From Variovorax sp. PAMC 28711 (lineage in GTDB: Bacteria > Pseudomonadota > Gammaproteobacteria > Burkholderiales > Burkholderiaceae_C): 64,000 nucleotides of DNA. This document shows, piece by piece, positions 16,240 through 27,292 of the stretch. Below the pieces are notes generated by a model that ran no database searches, was not told where the DNA came from, and saw only the letters and a list, made by a program, of their open reading frames with translations. The translations under genes and the position numbers were made by a program. The DNA lies in assembly GCF_001577265.1 (NCBI RefSeq), contig NZ_CP014517.1, forward strand, positions 1 to 64,000, in the 5' to 3' direction. Every line of letters starts with the position of its first letter. The stretch's first letter is position 1.

Positions 16240-19200
16240 TCGAGGTCAATCTGTTCACCCTGCCCGGTCAGGAACGCGGCGCGCACCGTGGCACCGGGAT
16301 AGGCGTTTTGCACCGCAACGCGGTAACGCTGCATTTGTGCGATGAGCGCGGCATCGCGTTCGGGCTCGGCGGCCGACTTGTAGTCGAGCACCCACCACGC
16401 ACCGCTCTCGCGATGGCGAACGAGGCGGTCGATGCGCAAGGGCTCGCCCTCGTGAATCAGCGTCACTTCGTTGCCGTGCCAGTCGATGATGCGCTCGTCC
16501 CACACCCACGCCCCTTTTCCGGCGCGGATGCGCGCCGCCAGCAGCGCGGCGCCACGCGCCTGTGCGGCGTCGAGCATGAATTCGCGCGCCGCCGCCCGCA
16601 CATGCGCAACGGGAGCGGCACGCCCGGCACCGCCCATTCGAGCAGACGATGCATCGCTTGCCCGAAGGCCGCGGCGCGTGCGTCGACCGTGGCATCTGCG
16701 ACCTTTCGGCTCACCAATGGCGCCGCCGGTACAGGCACCGAAGGCACCTGTTTCAGGGAAAAACTCATCGCTTTGGCCGCCGAAGTCGATGGTGCCAGCG
16801 GTTCGCCGGCCTCGATCGGGGTGCATATCGCCTCGAGTCGCGCCCACCAGCTGCCCTCGTTCGCGCGGGCTGGCTGGACCGACGACAGCACCAGGCGGCC
16901 GCGCGCCCGCGTGGTCGCGACATACAGCCCGTTGAGTTCCTCGCGATGTCGCGCAAGCTGCTCTTCCACGAGCAGCGTTTCGGCGCAAGCCGGCGGTGTC
17001 TTTTCGCTCGCGGTGAACACGAAGCGCGTCGGCGCCGGGTCGTCGCCCTTCCACTCGACCAGCACGCCCATGGTCTGGGAACGCGGGGCTGCGCCGTCGC
17101 AGTCGAGCAGCAGGACGTTGTCCGCCTCGAGCCCCTTGGCGCCGTGCACGGTCAGCAACTGCACCGCGTCGGGCGCCACCACCGCCGGCGCCCGCACGCC
17201 GCCTGCGCGCAACGCACGCACCAGACCGTACGGCGTGGTGAAGCGGGCGCCCTCGATGTCGAGCGATGCCGCGAGCAGACCGCGCAGGTTGGCGAGCACG
17301 CTTTGCCGCAATGCAGCCGGCGCGGCAGCACCGAACTTCGCGAGCACGTCGCCGTCGTGAAAAATCGCGTCGAGCGCATCGTGCGGCGGCAGCGCCGCGA
17401 GCCAGCCTTGCCAGCGGCGCAGCACCGCGCCGAGAGGTGCCAGCGGCTCGGGCAAATCTTCCGCGCGCAGCAAGGCCAGCCATGGCACGCCCGGTTGCGC
17501 ACGCTGGCGCAGCGCGAGTTCGACCAGCGCCGCGTCGTCAATGCCGAACAAAGGCGACTTCAGCGCACGCGCCAGCGACAGGTCATGCGAAGGCGACACC
17601 AGCGCGTCGACGAGCGCGACCACGTCCTGCACCTCCGGCGCGTCGTGCAACTCGTTCTTCTCGGGTTGCTGCGTCGGAATGTGGCGTGCGCGGAGCGCGT
17701 CCTGCATGGCGGCGAGCCGGCTGCGTCGGCGCGCCAGCACCATGATCTGTCGCGCCGGCGTGCCATCGGCGATGCGCTCGGCGACCCAGCGCGCCGCCTG
17801 TTCGCATTCCTTTTGCAGCAACCGCTCCTCGGGCAACACGCGCGGCGTGGTGAGGCTGTCGCGCCAATGCAGCATGCCGTCGTCCGCGGGGGCAGCTTGT
17901 ACAGCGCTGCCGACTGCGTCGCGCAGGATCGGCGGCAGCTTGAGCACCTCGCCCTCGTCCGCCCGCTCGGTCGTGTGGGCGCGGTAGCCGTCGACATCGC
18001 CGGCCGCCTGCGCCGCCAGCATCGCCTGGTTCACCAGCCCGATCACACCGCGCGCATTGCGATGGGTGTGATCGCAATGAAGGATCTCGCCTTCGAGCCC
18101 TTCGCGCACGAACTTCTTGGCCGCGATGAAGACCTGCGGCTCGGCGCGGCGAAAGCGGTAGATGCTCTGCTTCGGGTCCCCGACGATGAAGACGCGCGGC
18201 GCCTGCGCACCCGCACCGGCGTAGCCGCTGAGCCAGCCGTAGAGCGCCTGCCACTGCAGCGGATTGGTGTCCTGGAACTCGTCGATCAGCAGGTGCCGGA
18301 TGCGCGCATCGAGACGCTCCTGCACCCAGCCGGCCAGGGTCGGCTCGCCGAGCAGCAGCTGTGCGGCCTGCTCGACGTCGTTCATGTCGACCCAGCCATG
18401 CGCACGCTTCACGCCGGCGAAAGCCGTGATCAGCAGGCGCGTCAGCCGCGTCATGCGCTGCTGGTAGCGCCATGCTGCGTGCTGGGCTTCTGCCGCACAC
18501 AGCGTTTGCAGTTCGGCTTCTGCTTCCTGTGCGGCCGGGTATTTCTGCAGGTTCTTGTTGAGGCGGTTCTCCGTCGCGACGAAAAACGCCTTGCGCAGAC
18601 GCGCGAGCGCAGCGGGCAGTGCGTGCGCATCCGGCTCGCCTGGACCGAACACGTCGATCACCGCTTCAGCGGCTTTCTGCGGAGTCTTGTTGACTTCGCT
18701 CCCCAGCGCGGAAGCGCGCGCCAGCCAGCGTTGGCGCACCAGCTCACCCCGCAGGCCGTCGGTCGGCGCGTCGAGTCCGTCGAGCGCCGGGTGCAGCGCG
18801 CCGAAGGTCTGCACTGCGGCTTCGGGCTTCGACAGCACGAACTCGACGCGACGCGTCAACGCCTCGCCCAGCGCCTTGGCGGTCTGCGAGCGACCGTGCG
18901 TGGCGACCACCGCGTAGTAGTCGGCCAGCGCGTCCTTGTCCGACGTCACCGCTTCGAAAAAAGGGCGCCAGGTGCGCACACGCGCTTCGGCATCGTCTTC
19001 GAGCAGCTCGTAGTTGGCCGGCAGTCCGAGTTGGCGCAGCACCGCCAGCGGTGCGTTGCGCAGCAGTCCAGCGAACCAGGCGTGGAAGGTACGAAACTGC
19101 ACCGGCCGGCCACCGTCGAGCAGCTGGCGATAGAGGCGTTGCAGGCGCGGCGCGGCTTCGGCGGCCGCAGCGGGGCTCATGCCGCGCACCGTGAGCTCGT

Positions 19201-19492
19201 CGATCAGTTGCGCGGGCGCGCAGGTGGCGAAGCGTTCGAGCCACTGGTCGAGCCGCTCGCGCATCTCGCCGGCCGCTTTCTTCGTGAAGGTGATGGCCAG
19301 GATCTCGTGGGGCTGGCAGGCGGCCTCGCCCTGCTCCAGCAAGGCACGCAGGATGCGCGACACCAGCATCCAGGTCTTGCCGGCGCCGGCGCAGGCCTCG
19401 ACGGCGATGGAGCGGCGCGGATCGCAGGCGATCGTGTAGAAGGCCTCGCGCGAGACGTGGGCGCCGTTGTGTTCGTACGCGGCGCCGCTCAT
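16236..19492 (-). CDS. addA: AddA-type helicase-nuclease, frameshifted near the C-terminus
   Basis: UvrD-like superfamily 1 helicase with C-terminal RecB-like nuclease, acting with the AddB partner in double-strand-break processing. It starts at 19492 ([19 protein letters not shown]), overlapping the addB stop. Walker A is VEACAGAGKTWML; further helicase motifs are ITFTKKAAGEMRERL, LLIDEFQDTNPLQWQAL, GDPKQSIYRFRRA, LTVHGAKGLEADNVLLLD and YVATTRARGRL. The frame breaks near 16605-16622. The next frame then supplies the nuclease motif WWVLDYKSAAEPE and the end at 16236. The span of 3257 bases is one short of a multiple of three, consistent with a single lost base; full length would be about 1085 residues. 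Confidence 0.85.
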
Positions 19493-22034
19493 GCCTCGAT
19501 CTCCCAGAAATCCTTGCGGCACAAACCGCGCGCGGCGCAGTGCTCGCACACCATGCCCTCACCCAACGCCGGCAGCGCGGCGCCTTCACCGATGCGCGTG
19601 AAATCGTCGATGAGCCCGGCGACGAGCGCATCGCGCGCGGCCACCACGTCGATTTGCTCGACGGTCTGCGTCCCGGAGGATTTCTCGCCGACGTTGACGT
19701 AGGCGGCGCGCAAGGTGTCGTCCGCGACGAGCGCTGCATAGAAGGCCAGCTGGGTGTCTTCGGTCGGTCTTTCACCCGTTCCTTGCTGGTCGCGGCGGAC
19801 TCGGTCTTGTAGTCGATCACGAAGGCGCGACCGTCCGGCGAACGATCGATCCGGTCGAGTCGGCCGACGAGCCGGAGCGTGCCGAGCGACTGCTCTTTCC
19901 AGGGCTCCGAGGCCTCGAACGAGGTGCCGTCGGCCTCGTGGCCGACGAGCCACGCGAGGTAGCCATCGCGCACCGCAGGCCACGCCGCGGCGAACGGAAG
20001 GAACTCCGCATCGGACAGCCCGAACTCGCGGGTCGCACGCCCTTCTGCGATCGACATCATGGCGAGTCGCGCCCGTGGATCGGTCGTCGCGGATGCTTTC
20101 AACGCGTCATGAAAGTGGCCGAGCACCGCGTGCAGCCAGTTGCCGAAATCGCGCTTGTCGACTTCGGCATCCAGTTCGTCGGCGCTGCGCAACCCGATTT
20201 GGCGCAGCGCGAAAAAACGATAGGGGCAGCGGCGCAGGTCTTCGTACACGCTGGTCGAAATGTTTTGCAGCGGGAGTGCAGCGCCGCTGGGTGTGGGCCG
20301 AGGCGTCGGCTGCAGAACGACCTCGCGCGTGTCGCGCGGGTCGGCCGCGGCGTCGGCGGTGTGATCGAGTTGCAGCGCCTGCACGAGCGGGCTCGGGCGC
20401 ACCGGTTCGCCGCTCGCGTCGGCACCGCGCCACAGCACTTCGCACGACGGGTTGCGCAAGGCGCTGGCCCATGCCGCGCGCTGGGCCGCTTCGAGCATGT
20501 CGCGCGACGGCAGGCCGAGCTCGGCGCGCTGCGCCTTGCTCCAGTTGCCGGGCGGCTCCGGCGACGCTGGTAGGCGACGGTCGTCGCATCCGGGCACGAC
20601 GACGGCGCCGAAGGCACGGCCGAGCAATTGATGCAGCGGCAACACGATGACGCGCGGCGCCTGGCCACCGGTGGGCGGCACGAAGCTCGCGGCTTCGAGC
20701 ACGTCGCGCACCCACGCCGTGAACTCCGACAGCGTGTGGCGGCCGCCAGCGAACTCGGCGCTGTCGTCGTCCAGCCAGAGCGCGGCCAGCACCTTGGCGC
20801 CCGCCATGTCGTCGACCAGCGCATCCCACTGGCCGCTGGCCTCGAGCAGCGCGCGCAGCGCGACCAGCCACTCACCGAGCGCACGGGCACGCATCATCGA
20901 CGCGCGGCGCGCCTCGATGGCCTCGGTGAAAGAAAGCAGCGCCATGTCTTGCGGCTTTTCGCTGCGCGCGACGGTCGCACACCACACAGCCCACTCGCGC
21001 AAGCCTTCGCGGCGCAGTCGGGCTTCGAGTTGTTGAACGCTGGACGCATCGACCGCGGGCGCGCTCTTGAGCCAGTCGAGCATCGGGTCGGTGCCGGCGT
21101 CGTGCGCGCACGCGCGCAACGCGCTCATGAGTGTGGCGGCGGCGCGCGTGGTGGACAGCTTCCAGCCGGTCTCGTCGTGCGACGTGACGCCCGCAGCCGC
21201 GAGTCGCGCGCCGATGCGGCGTGTCAGGGCCCGGTCGGTGGCGACCAGTGCCACCGGCGCGCGGCCTTCGGCCAGATGGCGCAGCACGCACGCAGCGGCA
21301 CGTTCGGCTTCGTCTTCGGGATCGACTGCAATGTGCAACGCGGCCTGCGGCGCGCCGCCGACCTGCGTCGCCAGAGGCAAGTGCATCGCGCGTTCACCCC
21401 ACAACGTGCACAGCGTCCGGGTGAGCGGATCGGTCTGGAAGCCATCGAGAACGACGAGCGCATCGGTGTGCGCCCGCGCCGACGGCAGCAGCAGCACATC
21501 GGTGGCATAGGCCGAATTCGCCGCCCACGCGATCGCGATGCGGACCAGCGCGTTCTCGATCCGAAACCACTCGGAGTCATTGCCGGCATCGGCGACGCCG
21601 ATGGCGTGATCGGCCCAGGCCGCGCGCTCGTCGGGCAATTCGGCGGAAGCGAGCGGGGCCAGATGCATCGCCAGTTCGACCACGCGCCCGGCCAACGCCA
21701 GGCGCTCGGCCGCAAAACCGGTTTGGGCGAGCAACGACTGCGCAGTGACGAGGTCACGCGCCATGTCGTAGACGATGTCGTGACCGGCCGGCAGGAACCC
21801 GCCGCCACTGCGCGCCCAATTGCGCGTCGTTTCGAAACGCGGTGCGAAACCGGACCGTCCGGATTGCGCCCACATCTCGCGCGCCGCGCCCATCAACTGC
21901 GCATAAGGCACGAGTACTACGACGCGGGCCGCGTGCAAGTCGCGCCCGGCCAGCAGGTCCGCGATGCGCGCGACGAGGCCGTCGGCAGGATCGCGCCACA
22001 AGGCTTCGACGGGGTGGCTTTCGAGCGGGGTCAT
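19489..22034 (-). CDS. addB: AddB-type nuclease subunit, frameshifted near the C-terminus
   Basis: Partner of AddA: a helicase-like protein with inactive N-terminal ATPase part and a PD-(D/E)XK nuclease domain. The start at 22034 ([19 protein letters not shown]) is preferred; the frame extends upstream to 22109. The C-terminal half has [15 protein letters not shown], then the nuclease motif [18 protein letters not shown]. After a break near 19761-19772 the next frame gives [13 protein letters not shown] and [15 protein letters not shown]. The Cys of CPYRF together with CxxCx5C forms the AddB iron-sulfur staple. One lost C restores the frame (about 848 residues). Confidence 0.83.
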
Positions 22035-22182
22035 GGGGCTTTTCACGAGGGGAACACGGGGAGCGACGCAGGTGTTGGCTATGGGCGCCATAGTGTCGGC
22101 GCCGAGCACGTCACCACTTGGTTTCTGTCACAATGACCTGCACTTTAGCGGCACCCAAACTCTCTCTTGCGCAAGGACACCC

Positions 22183-22515
22183 ATGGCCAGCGACCTCATC
22201 AAACATATCTCCGATGCATCCTTTGAAGCCGACGTGCTCAAGTCCGGCAAACCGGTGCTCGTCGACTACTGGGCAGAGTGGTGCGGTCCGTGCAAGATGA
22301 TTGCGCCGATCCTCGACGAAGTGTCGAACACCTACGAAGGCAAGCTGCAAATCGCCAAGATGAATGTCGACGAGAACCGCGACATCCCCGCCAAGTTCGG
22401 CATCCGTGGCATCCCCACGCTGATGCTGTTCAAGGATGGCCAGCTGGCGGCAACGAAGGTCGGCGCCATGAGCAAGGCACAACTGACGGCGTTCATCGAC
22501 CAACAACTGGCCTGA
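22183..22515 (+). CDS. trxA: Thioredoxin 1
   Basis: General cytoplasmic disulfide reductant. The 110-residue protein has the active site WCGPC at residues 33-37, the buried Asp in VLVDYWAEW and the cis-Pro in [10 protein letters not shown]. The ATG at 22183 gives the usual length and is preceded by GCAAGGAC. It lies upstream of rho in the same direction, a pairing common in proteobacteria, and diverges from the addB gene. Confidence 0.97.
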   Translation: MASDLIKHISDASFEADVLKSGKPVLVDYWAEWCGPCKMIAPILDEVSNTYEGKLQIAKMNVDENRDIPAKFGIRGIPTLMLFKDGQLAATKVGAMSKAQLTAFIDQQLA

Positions 22516-22521
22516 TTTCCA

Positions 22522-22556
22522 GACGGGTGGCGCGCAAGGCGCTGCCCGTCCGATTT
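22522..22556 (+). terminator. Hairpin after trxA, possible terminator or attenuator
   Basis: A 12-bp stem (GACGGGTGGCGC with GCGCTGCCCGTC, two G-T pairs) with a five-base loop begins seven bases after the trxA stop and is followed by CGATTT. The T-run is short, so readthrough to rho is likely. Confidence 0.5.
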
Positions 22557-22560
22557 GCTG

Positions 22561-22566
22561 CATAAT
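22561..22566 (+). promoter_or_regulatory. Possible -10 box of a rho promoter
   Basis: TG-CATAAT (extended -10 form) lies in the 183-base trxA-rho gap, about 130 bases before the rho ATG. This would leave a leader of about 125 bases, as expected for autoregulated rho genes. The -35 region is weak. Confidence 0.35.
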
Positions 22567-22698
22567 CTGCAGCAGACCACCGGCCCGCTCCCAAGCGCCC
22601 AGTGCTCGATGTGAATTCCCCCCGGTTTGTGCGGCAGCTCTCGCCCCACGTCAAACCTCCCCCGTTTCCAGTCCGATTACCCCACCAGGGGTCATTCC

Positions 22699-23964
22699 AT
22701 GCACTTAAACGAACTCAAGGCACTGCACGTGTCTGAAGTCCTCAAGCAGGCCGAAGCCCTTGAGATTGAAAACGTCGGCCGCATGCGCAAGCAGGAGCTG
22801 ATGTTCGCCATCATCAAGAAGCGCGCGAAAGCGGGCGAACAGGTGTTTGCGGACGGCGTGCTCGAAATCCTGCCCGACGGCTTCGGTTTCCTGCGCAGCC
22901 CCGACACCAGCTTCACCGCCAGCACCGACGACATCTACATCTCGCCGAGCCAGGTGCGTCGCTTCAACCTGCACACCGGCGACATGGTCGAAGGCGAAGT
23001 GCGCACGCCCAAAGACGGCGAACGCTATTTCGCGCTGACCAAGCTCGACAAGGTCAACGACGGGCTGCCCGAGAGCAACAAGCACAAGGTGATGTTCGAG
23101 AACCTGACGCCACTGTTCCCCAAGGAACAGATGAAGCTGGAACGCGACGGCGTCAAGAGCGAAGAGAACATCACCGGCCGTGTCATCGACATCATCGCGC
23201 CGATCGGCAAGGGCCAGCGCGCCCTGCTGGTGGCACCGCCCAAGAGCGGCAAGACGGTGATGATGCAGCACATCGCGCACGCCATCGCGGCCAACTACCC
23301 CGATGTCCACATGATGGTGCTGCTCGTTGACGAGCGCCCTGAAGAAGTGACCGAAATGCAGCGCACCGTGAAGGGCGAAGTCATCGCTTCGACCTTCGAC
23401 GAGCCTGCAGCCCGCCACGTGCACGTCGCCGAAATGGTGATCGAGCGCGCCAAGCGCCTGGTCGAGCTCAAGAAGGACGTCGTGATCCTGCTCGACTCGA
23501 TCACCCGCCTCGCCCGCGCCTACAACAACGTGGTGCCCTCGTCGGGCAAGGTGCTGACCGGTGGCGTTGACTCCAACGCGCTGCAGCGCCCCAAGCGCTT
23601 CCTCGGTGCCGCGCGCAACGTGGAAGAAGGCGGTTCGCTGACGATCATCGGCACCGCGCTGATCGACACCGGCAGCCGCATGGACGAAGTGATCTTCGAA
23701 GAGTTCAAGGGCACCGGCAACTCCGAAATCCACCTGGACCGCCGCCTGTACGAAAAGCGCGTGTTCCCGTCGATCCAGCTCAACCGCAGCGGCACGCGCC
23801 GCGAAGAATTGCTGTTGGCGCCCGAGATCCTTCAGAAGACCCGCATCCTGCGTCAGCTCATGTACAACATGGACGAAGTCGAATCGATGGAGTTGATGCT
23901 CAAGAACATGAAGGCGACCAAGACCAACGTCGAGTTTTTCGACATGATGCGTCGCGGCGGCTGA
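22699..23964 (+). CDS. rho: Transcription termination factor Rho
   Basis: Hexameric RNA helicase that ends transcription. The 421-residue protein shows the N-terminal helix domain ([19 protein letters not shown]), the cold-shock-like RNA-binding domain ([22 protein letters not shown]), Walker A APPKSGKT, the [11 protein letters not shown] motif, the [13 protein letters not shown]-loop region and the [15 protein letters not shown]-loop. Length equals that of E. coli Rho. The ATG at 22699 is the conserved start. A strong terminator follows 20 bases after the stop. Confidence 0.98.
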   Translation: MHLNELKALHVSEVLKQAEALEIENVGRMRKQELMFAIIKKRAKAGEQVFADGVLEILPDGFGFLRSPDTSFTASTDDIYISPSQVRRFNLHTGDMVEGEVRTPKDGERYFALTKLDKVNDGLPESNKHKVMFENLTPLFPKEQMKLERDGVKSEENITGRVIDIIAPIGKGQRALLVAPPKSGKTVMMQHIAHAIAANYPDVHMMVLLVDERPEEVTEMQRTVKGEVIASTFDEPAARHVHVAEMVIERAKRLVELKKDVVILLDSITRLARAYNNVVPSSGKVLTGGVDSNALQRPKRFLGAARNVEEGGSLTIIGTALIDTGSRMDEVIFEEFKGTGNSEIHLDRRLYEKRVFPSIQLNRSGTRREELLLAPEILQKTRILRQLMYNMDEVESMELMLKNMKATKTNVEFFDMMRRGG

Positions 23965-23984
23965 GCGTTTCGAACGCTCGCTGC

Positions 23985-24020
23985 AAAAGCGCGTTGTCCG
24001 GAAGGACGACGCGCTTTTTT
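23985..24020 (+). terminator. Rho-independent terminator after rho
   Basis: Stem AAAAGCGCGTTGTCC with GGACGACGCGCTTTT around a GGAA-type loop, ending in six T. It lies between converging genes, and the A-rich left arm makes it usable in both directions; its last T coincides with the stop of the facing oxidoreductase gene. Confidence 0.85.
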
Positions 24021-25078
24021 CATGGCGCGAGGGCACGTCCTTCGCGGGCACTGCGGGCGCCGAGGTCGAGCAGTTCCATGAGTGCGACCGCCTCTTCCGG
24101 CGTGACCGGATTCGGACCGACGCCATGGATCGCATCACGCACGGCGGCGTAGTACGCGGTGTAGTCGCCGCTGCGATTCGGCCACGTCTTGTTCTGGACC
24201 CAGTTGCCGGTCGCGGCCAGGGTGAGTTCGCCCTGCAGCGGATCGACGCCCCACGCGTCGCCGCCCGGACGCTGACCTGCGCGAAGCGCGTCTTCCTGCG
24301 GATCGACGCCCTGTTTCACATAGCTGCCGCGCGTGCCGTGAACGATGTAGCGCGGCGCGGCGTGCGCAGCGAGCGTGGTCGCGTGCAACACGACGCGCAG
24401 CGGCGCATGCGGCGCGCTTTCGTAGCGCAACACGGCATGAAAGTAGTCTTCGACGACGGCGTTGTCGCGCACCATGGCGCTGTCGAGCTGAATCGTGTCG
24501 GGCTTGCCGAACAACTGGACTGCCTGGTCAAGCAGATGCGCGCCGAGATCGACCCACAGGCCACCGCCCGGCACAGCCCGCTCGCGCCAGCGATCCCGCA
24601 CTTCCGGTCGGAAGCGATCGAAATGCGATTCGAAATACACCGGGCGCCCGAGTTCGCCGCGCGCCAGCAGGTCGCGCAACGTCAGGAAGTCCGCGTCGAA
24701 GCGGCGGTTCTGGTAGACCGACAGAACCAGGCTGCGTGCGTGCGCCAGCGCCGCCAGTTCCTTCGCCTCGCCGGCGTCCAGGGTGAAAGGCTTGTCGACC
24801 ACAACGTGCTTGCCGGCTTCCAGTGCCGCTTTCGCGACGGGGTGGTGCTGGGCGTTGGGCGTCGCCACGACGATCAAATCGAGATCGGGTCGCGCCACGA
24901 GGGCCGTTGTATCGGGCACCACCACGACGCCGGGCCAGTCCGCCAGCACGCTTTCGGGCCGGGAGCTGGCCACCGCGATCAGTTCGAGGCCCGGCACGGC
25001 CGCCAAGACCGGCGCATGAAAGGTCTGGCCGGCAAAACCGTAGCCGACGAGGCCGGCGCGCAAGGGAGGAAGCGTCAT
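24020..25078 (-). CDS. Gfo/Idh/MocA family oxidoreductase
   Basis: 352-residue NAD(P)-dependent oxidoreductase. It has the N-terminal Rossmann motif GLVGYGFAGQTFHAPVL, the EAGKHVVVDKPFTLD motif with the family's catalytic-region Lys near residue 95, and the C-terminal GGGLWVDLGAHLLDQAVQLFG segment with a His typical of the active site. Closest in style to YvaA/scyllo-inositol-dehydrogenase-like (YdgJ) proteins, which start the same way. The substrate is not determinable. It faces rho across a shared terminator. Confidence 0.9.
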   Translation of the reverse strand: MTLPPLRAGLVGYGFAGQTFHAPVLAAVPGLELIAVASSRPESVLADWPGVVVVPDTTALVARPDLDLIVVATPNAQHHPVAKAALEAGKHVVVDKPFTLDAGEAKELAALAHARSLVLSVYQNRRFDADFLTLRDLLARGELGRPVYFESHFDRFRPEVRDRWRERAVPGGGLWVDLGAHLLDQAVQLFGKPDTIQLDSAMVRDNAVVEDYFHAVLRYESAPHAPLRVVLHATTLAAHAAPRYIVHGTRGSYVKQGVDPQEDALRAGQRPGGDAWGVDPLQGELTLAATGNWVQNKTWPNRSGDYTAYYAAVRDAIHGVGPNPVTPEEAVALMELLDLGARSAREGRALAP

Positions 25079-25112
25079 AAAGAGAGCAGTGGAGCTGAGC
25101 GGATCAGTATGC

Positions 25113-25118
25113 GATAAT
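25113..25118 (+). promoter_or_regulatory. Possible -10 box for rpmE2 within a GCGAT-ATCGC palindrome
   Basis: GATAAT sits about 98 bases before the L31 ATG, inside the palindrome GCGATAATCGC (25111-25121). The palindrome is short and no known regulator site is claimed. Confidence 0.35.
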
Positions 25119-25215
25119 CGCAGGCTCCGCGAAAAGTGCCGCCCGGACGTTGTGCCCGGGCCCGTGGCTCTCGCATCGAACCGCGCACGCATTCAAGTGC
25201 GCAAAAGGAAACACC

Positions 25216-25485
25216 ATGGCTAAAGAAGGCATCCACCCGAATTACCGCGAAGTCCTGTTCCAGGACATGTCGAACGGCTTCAAGTTCGTGACCCGTTCGT
25301 GCGCGAACACCAAGGAAATGGGCAAGACCGACGACGGCCGTGAACTGCCCTTGTTCAAGCTCGACACCACGAGCGAATCGCATCCGTTCTACACCGGCAC
25401 CCAGAAGTCGGTCGACAACATGGGCGGTCGCGTCGAGAAGTTCCGCAACCGTTTCGGCAAGACCACCGGCACTGCGTCCGCGTAA
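25216..25485 (+). CDS. rpmE2: 50S ribosomal protein L31 type B
   Basis: 89-residue ribosomal protein. It starts [21 protein letters not shown] and has the [18 protein letters not shown] and [11 protein letters not shown] segments of L31. It lacks the four zinc-binding Cys of type A and is longer, so it is the zinc-free paralogue that often replaces type A under zinc limitation. AAAGGAAA precedes the ATG. A strong terminator follows, so it is monocistronic. Confidence 0.95.
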   Translation: MAKEGIHPNYREVLFQDMSNGFKFVTRSCANTKEMGKTDDGRELPLFKLDTTSESHPFYTGTQKSVDNMGGRVEKFRNRFGKTTGTASA

Positions 25486-25503
25486 GCTCGCCGCTTCCAG
25501 GTC

Positions 25504-25536
25504 AAGGGCAGCCCGGTTTACCGCGCTGCCCTTTTT
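25504..25536 (+). terminator. Rho-independent terminator after rpmE2
   Basis: Stem AAGGGCAGC/GCTGCCCTT with inner CGGT/ACCG pairs, followed by a T5 run, about 20 bases after the L31 stop. Confidence 0.85.
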
Positions 25537-25564
25537 CAATCTTGCCGCCCGCGAACCCCTCCCC

Positions 25565-27292
25565 TTGAACCAGCCGACGCCCGCCATCGTTGCCCAGGCC
25601 GCCGTGCGCCGGCTGCCGCGGATTGCGTTGCTGCTGCTGTGTGCGGCCTACCTGCTGCCCGGCCTCGTGGGTCGCGGCCCCTGGAAGAGCGCCGACATCG
25701 CGGCTTTCGGCTACATGGCCGAGCTGGCGAAAAGCGGCGGCGGCATCGCGCGCTGGTTCGACCCGCTGCTGCTCGGTCTCCGGCCCGAAACGCCTGCACT
25801 CGTCCCCTACTGGATCGGTGCGCTGGCCATCAAGATCGCGCCTTCGTGGATCAGCCCCGATCTGGCGGTCCGCATTGCGTTCGCGATGCTGCTGTGGGGC
25901 GCGTTCACCGCCACCTGGTACGCCGTCTATTACCTCGCTCGCACGCCGCGGGCCCAGCCTGTCGCTTTCGCCTTCGGCGGTGAGGCGCTGCCCAAAGACT
26001 ATGCGCGGGCGATCGCCGATGGCGCACTGCTTGCGCTTATCGCGAGCTGGGGCCTCGCGCTCGCCGGCCACGAAACCACACCGGCGCTGGCGCAGCTGTT
26101 CTTTGTGTCGCACATGTTCTACGGCGTCGCGGCGATGCCGTTCCGGCGCATCGGGGCCATCGTGGCGCTGTTCATCGGCACGCTCGGAATGGCGCTCAGC
26201 GGCGGGCCGACGGTCGCACTGTTGCTGGGCGCCGGCGCCACGCTGCTGGTCGCTGCAGAACGCCGCCGGAGCATCACCGCGAGCGCAGACGACGGCCCGG
26301 GCTATTCGGCCGCAGCGGCGTGGACGGTGGCCTGCATCACGCTGCTCGCCGGTGCACTCGCGCTCAAGCTCGACCTCCTGCAGTGGCGCATCGCCCTGCC
26401 CGGCCATCACCTCGGCAGCTCGTTCGGCAGCGACGCGCGCAGCCTCGCCAAGCTGCTGATCTGGTTCACCTGGCCGACCTGGCCGCTCGCGCTCTGGACG
26501 CTCTGGCGCTGGCGCCGGCAGCTCATGGCCCGCCACGTGGCGCTGCCCTTCTGGTTCGCGCTGGTGCCGCTCGCCGCCACGCTGACCACCGAATTTTCAG
26601 AGCGCTCGTTGCTGCTCACCTTGCCCGCGATGGCGACGCTGGCAGCGTTCGCGTTGCCGACCTTCCGGCGCAGCGTGGCGGCTCTGATCGACTGGTTCAC
26701 GCTGCTCTTCTTCACCGGCCTGGCGGTGATCGGCTGGGTTTACTGGATCGCGATGCAAACCGGCGTACCGGCCAAGCCGGCCGCCAGCGTCGCGCGGCTG
26801 GTGCCGGGCTTCGTGCCGGAGTTTTCGTTGCTCGCCCTGGTGCTCGCGCTGGCCGCGACCGTCGCCTGGTGCTGGCTGGTGCGCTGGCGCACCGGCCGAC
26901 ATCGCGCGGCACTCTGGAAAACGCTGGTGCTGCCCGCGGGCGGAACGGCACTTTGCTGGATGTTGCTGATGACGCTCTGGCTTCCGCCGGTCGACTATGC
27001 GCGCAGTTACGTCCCGCAGGTGCGCGCGGTAACCGAGCGCGTGGGCCAACCCGACTGCATCTCCGAGCTCGGCTTGAGCCGGCCGCACATCGCGGCCTTG
27101 CGCCACCACGGCAATTTCAACCTGCGCCCGCTCGCCGAGGGTCCGGCCTGCCGCTGGCTGTTGGCGAGCCCTGAATCGCTGGGCAGTCTGCACACCCTCG
27201 TCGACCTCAATCTGTGGCGTTTCGGCGGCACGCTGCGCCGGCCGACCAATGCCGGCGACGACCTGCTGCTCTATCAAAAAATGACGCCGTGA
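25565..27292 (+). CDS. Polytopic membrane protein, ArnT-like glycosyltransferase family
   Basis: 575-residue inner-membrane protein with about twelve hydrophobic segments. The N-terminal YLLPGLVGRGPWKSADIAAFGYM and RPETPALVPYW loops resemble the first periplasmic loop of ArnT/PMT-type lipid-linked sugar transferases, where acidic residues bind the donor. The soluble C-terminal part (about residues 480-575) includes YVPQVRAVTERVGQPDCI. It starts with TTG at 25565, in the gap after the L31 terminator. Its stop overlaps the GTG start of the MATE gene (GTGA), so the two are coupled. The acceptor is unknown. Confidence 0.7.
   Translation: MNQPTPAIVAQAAVRRLPRIALLLLCAAYLLPGLVGRGPWKSADIAAFGYMAELAKSGGGIARWFDPLLLGLRPETPALVPYWIGALAIKIAPSWISPDLAVRIAFAMLLWGAFTATWYAVYYLARTPRAQPVAFAFGGEALPKDYARAIADGALLALIASWGLALAGHETTPALAQLFFVSHMFYGVAAMPFRRIGAIVALFIGTLGMALSGGPTVALLLGAGATLLVAAERRRSITASADDGPGYSAAAAWTVACITLLAGALALKLDLLQWRIALPGHHLGSSFGSDARSLAKLLIWFTWPTWPLALWTLWRWRRQLMARHVALPFWFALVPLAATLTTEFSERSLLLTLPAMATLAAFALPTFRRSVAALIDWFTLLFFTGLAVIGWVYWIAMQTGVPAKPAASVARLVPGFVPEFSLLALVLALAATVAWCWLVRWRTGRHRAALWKTLVLPAGGTALCWMLLMTLWLPPVDYARSYVPQVRAVTERVGQPDCISELGLSRPHIAALRHHGNFNLRPLAEGPACRWLLASPESLGSLHTLVDLNLWRFGGTLRRPTNAGDDLLLYQKMTP

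Noticed and set aside
16649..19702. A 1017-codon open frame on the plus strand opposite addA
   Set aside because: GC-rich antisense shadow: low-complexity Arg/His/Gln-rich translation, no motifs, and the minus strand encodes a clear helicase.
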